Shown here one piece after another: positions 4,947-6,037 of a DNA stretch of 6,037 nucleotides. The stretch's first letter is position 1, and each line of letters opens with the position of its first letter. The DNA is taken from NCBI GenBank assembly GCA_030044475.1, contig JASHVP010000125.1, positions 1 to 6,037 of the forward strand, given 5' to 3'. The stretch comes from Thermoplasmata archaeon. Lineage in GTDB: Archaea > Thermoplasmatota > Thermoplasmata > Lutacidiplasmatales > UBA184. The notes beneath the pieces are model-generated. The model had not been told where the DNA came from. It made no database searches and was given only the letters and a program-made list of their open reading frames with translations. Made by a program: the position numbers and the translations under genes.

Positions 4947-5876
4947 GTGCCCGAGTCCGCCGGTGTCCGTCGACGTTCTCTCGGCCCCGACGGTCCCTCG
5001 GTCTCCGAACTTTCGGTCGGGTTGGAGCCGCCGACCGTCCGGGCGGAGCGATCGCCGCGCCCGCTCCTCGAGAGAATCCACCGGCTGCGCACGGTCGGGG
5101 TCACGACGTTCGACCTGGGCCACTGGCCCGGCCCGGAGCTGGCCGACTGGCTGCGAGCCGCGCTCGGGGAGTCCGACCGCGACCTGGTGGTCTTCGTCCA
5201 GCTCCCGGACGAGGAGTCACCGAGCACCGGCCGCCTCCGCCCTGGTCCGGGGACGGGCGCGGACCCGGGAAGGCTGGTCGACGAGCTGCGCGGTCGCTTG
5301 CCCTTGGGCGCGTCGGTGGTCGTCTTCGTCCCGGTACCGAAGCGAACGTCGCCGGGCCCTCGGGCCTCGCTCGACCGGCTCCGACGCGAAGGCCGGATCT
5401 CGGCCTGGGGGTGGCAGCGTTCCGGAGCGGAGGGCTGGCCCGACGGGGCTCCCGAGATCGGCCCCCCGATCCTGGCCGCACCGTTCTCGCTGCTCGACCG
5501 GGGCGTACTCGATGCGATGCCCGGAGCCTGGGCGGAGACGGGGCGACTCGTCGCGCAGGACCCGTTCGCCGCCGGTCGGCTCGACGGTCGGCGGCTGGAG
5601 TCGGCGCTGGGCGGAGCCCCGACCGGCCCCACCGCGCTCCGCTCCCTCGAGGCCGCGTTCGCGCCGGTGCTGGCCCTCTCCTACCTCACCGCCGGGCGGC
5701 GTCGGAGCCTGCCGGAGGCCGCCCTCCAGTTCCTCCTCGCCTTCCCGTGGGTCGCGACGGTGCGGGTCCCCGCGGCGACGGCCGTGCCGCTGGCGGAGCG
5801 ATTTGCCGGCTCGGGACCGCCCCCGCTCGCCGCGCCCGAACGGGCCCGCCTCGGTCTGCCGCCCGGCCGGCCGTAA
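4947..5876 (+). CDS. divergent aldo/keto-reductase-fold protein, probably catalytically degenerate
   Basis: The 309-aa protein has the length and segment order of an aldo/keto reductase (TIM barrel, NADPH-dependent). RSLGPDGPSVSELSVG (10-25) matches the usual strand-1 LGxTGxxVSxLGxG entry. VGVTTFDLGHW (50-60) matches the AGIxxFDTAxxY segment. LDRLRREGRISAWGW (142-156) matches the LxxLxxEGKIRxIGxS segment. FSLLDRGVLDAMPGAWAETG (180-199) and LVAQDPFAAGRLDG (201-214) match the late barrel and its usual SPLAxGxLTG. The tail LPEAALQFLLAFPWVATVRV fits the last helix and the cofactor-binding strand. Of the catalytic Asp-Tyr-Lys-His tetrad only Asp56 is evident: Tyr aligns with Trp60, Lys with about Leu86, and His with the VPVP stretch near 128-131. 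The start is GTG, with a TATA-like element 25 bases upstream. The gene is divergent from rfcL. It may bind NADP(H) or act as a regulatory or structural protein; enzymatic reduction is doubtful. Confidence 0.75.
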   Translation: MPESAGVRRRSLGPDGPSVSELSVGLEPPTVRAERSPRPLLERIHRLRTVGVTTFDLGHWPGPELADWLRAALGESDRDLVVFVQLPDEESPSTGRLRPGPGTGADPGRLVDELRGRLPLGASVVVFVPVPKRTSPGPRASLDRLRREGRISAWGWQRSGAEGWPDGAPEIGPPILAAPFSLLDRGVLDAMPGAWAETGRLVAQDPFAAGRLDGRRLESALGGAPTGPTALRSLEAAFAPVLALSYLTAGRRRSLPEAALQFLLAFPWVATVRVPAATAVPLAERFAGSGPPPLAAPERARLGLPPGRP

Positions 5877-5879
5877 ATA
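5874..5879 (+). promoter_or_regulatory. TATA-like element for the peroxiredoxin gene, overlapping the upstream stop codon
   Basis: TAAATA is the best TATA match in the window. Its first three bases are the TAA stop of the preceding gene. Its centre is about 25 bases from the ATG at 5902, consistent with a leaderless transcript. The peroxiredoxin could thus have its own promoter while also being read through from the upstream gene. Confidence 0.6.
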
Positions 5880-5901
5880 CCCGCCGGGGGCTGCGGACCC
5901 G

Positions 5902-6037
5902 ATGGTCGGGGTCGGAGCGGCGGCGCCCGAGTTCGAGGGCCGAACCGCCGATGGGAGATCGCTCTCGCTGGCTGGACTGCGAGGACGTCCCGTGGTCCTG
6001 TTCTTCTACCCGAAGGCCAACTCGGCCGGCTGCACAC
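5902..6037 (+). CDS. Bcp/PrxQ-type peroxiredoxin, 3' end beyond window
   Basis: Only the first 45 codons are present; the full protein is normally about 150 aa. VGVGAAAPEFEGRTADGRSL (2-21) is the typical thioredoxin-fold entry of the AhpC/TSA family. LRGRPVVLFFYPKANSAGCT (26-45) holds the peroxidatic motif Pro37-x3-Ser41-x2-Cys44, with Ser in place of the more common Thr. The FYPK-x4-GCT context is that of the Bcp/PrxQ subfamily, monomeric or dimeric thioredoxin-dependent peroxidases acting in the cytoplasm. The resolving Cys, usually five residues after the peroxidatic one in PrxQ, would lie just past the window edge, so the 1-Cys or 2-Cys class cannot be read. The ATG is chosen because homology begins immediately after it and a TAAATA element sits 25 bases upstream. 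The gene follows the aldo/keto-reductase-like gene by 25 bases. Confidence 0.92.
   Translation, partial: MVGVGAAAPEFEGRTADGRSLSLAGLRGRPVVLFFYPKANSAGCT

Noticed and set aside
4860..5123. N-terminal extension of RfcL upstream of GTG 4859
   Set aside because: It would run through the divergent promoter and into the oppositely oriented AKR-like gene. RFC homology begins only after residue 8 from the GTG.
4790..5632. 280-codon minus-strand open frame across the AKR-like gene
   Set aside because: Ser/Arg/Pro-rich product with no domain. The plus-strand frame has a consistent aldo/keto-reductase segment order.
1..6037. tRNA, rRNA, CRISPR array, insertion sequence or defence island
   Set aside because: I saw no cloverleaf, no regularly spaced repeats, no transposase motifs and no terminal inverted repeats. 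The genes are housekeeping, redox and membrane functions.

Overview
The window is GC-rich DNA, roughly 70% GC by eye, and is almost certainly archaeal. It encodes a large subunit of the archaeal/eukaryotic-type clamp loader, replication factor C. Five gene starts also have an AT-rich TATA-like element about 25-27 bases upstream of the start codon, the spacing expected for leaderless archaeal transcripts. The proteins lack the extreme acidity of haloarchaea. A high-GC euryarchaeal or Thermoplasmatota-type genome is my best guess, but that is inference. OsmC, a Bcp/PrxQ-type peroxiredoxin and an aldo/keto-reductase-fold protein suggest exposure to oxygen or peroxides.

Layout. Left block, minus strand: a small unrecognised protein (1467-1934) with a putative beta-rich N-terminal part and an Arg-rich tail overlaps, by ATGA, a class I SAM-dependent methyltransferase (688-1470). 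A 75-base gap follows, then a MarC-family membrane protein (1-612) cut by the window edge. A divergent promoter region (1935-2021) separates this block from osmC on the plus strand (2022-2459). The last 20 bases of osmC overlap, tail to tail, the 3' end of a Dph6-related ATP pyrophosphatase gene (2440-3186, minus). That gene follows rfcL (3183-4859, minus) with a GTGA stop/start overlap and forms a two-gene unit with it. A second divergent promoter region (4860-4946) carries a 13-bp perfect palindrome midway between two opposed TATA-like elements. From it a degenerate aldo/keto-reductase-fold protein is read to the right (4947-5876). A peroxiredoxin gene starts 25 bases later (5902 to the window edge), with its TATA-like element overlapping the preceding stop codon.

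How it fits together. The first gene of each unit looks leaderless. The internal, overlapping genes have short Shine-Dalgarno-like stretches (GGAG or GAGG). The two most unusual items are protein-level. RfcL carries an insertion of about 80 residues between Walker B and sensor 1, and part of it resembles a phrase from GH42-type beta-galactosidases. The aldo/keto-reductase-like protein appears to have lost three of the four catalytic tetrad residues. No RNA gene, CRISPR array, insertion sequence or gene-free stretch over 300 bases was seen.
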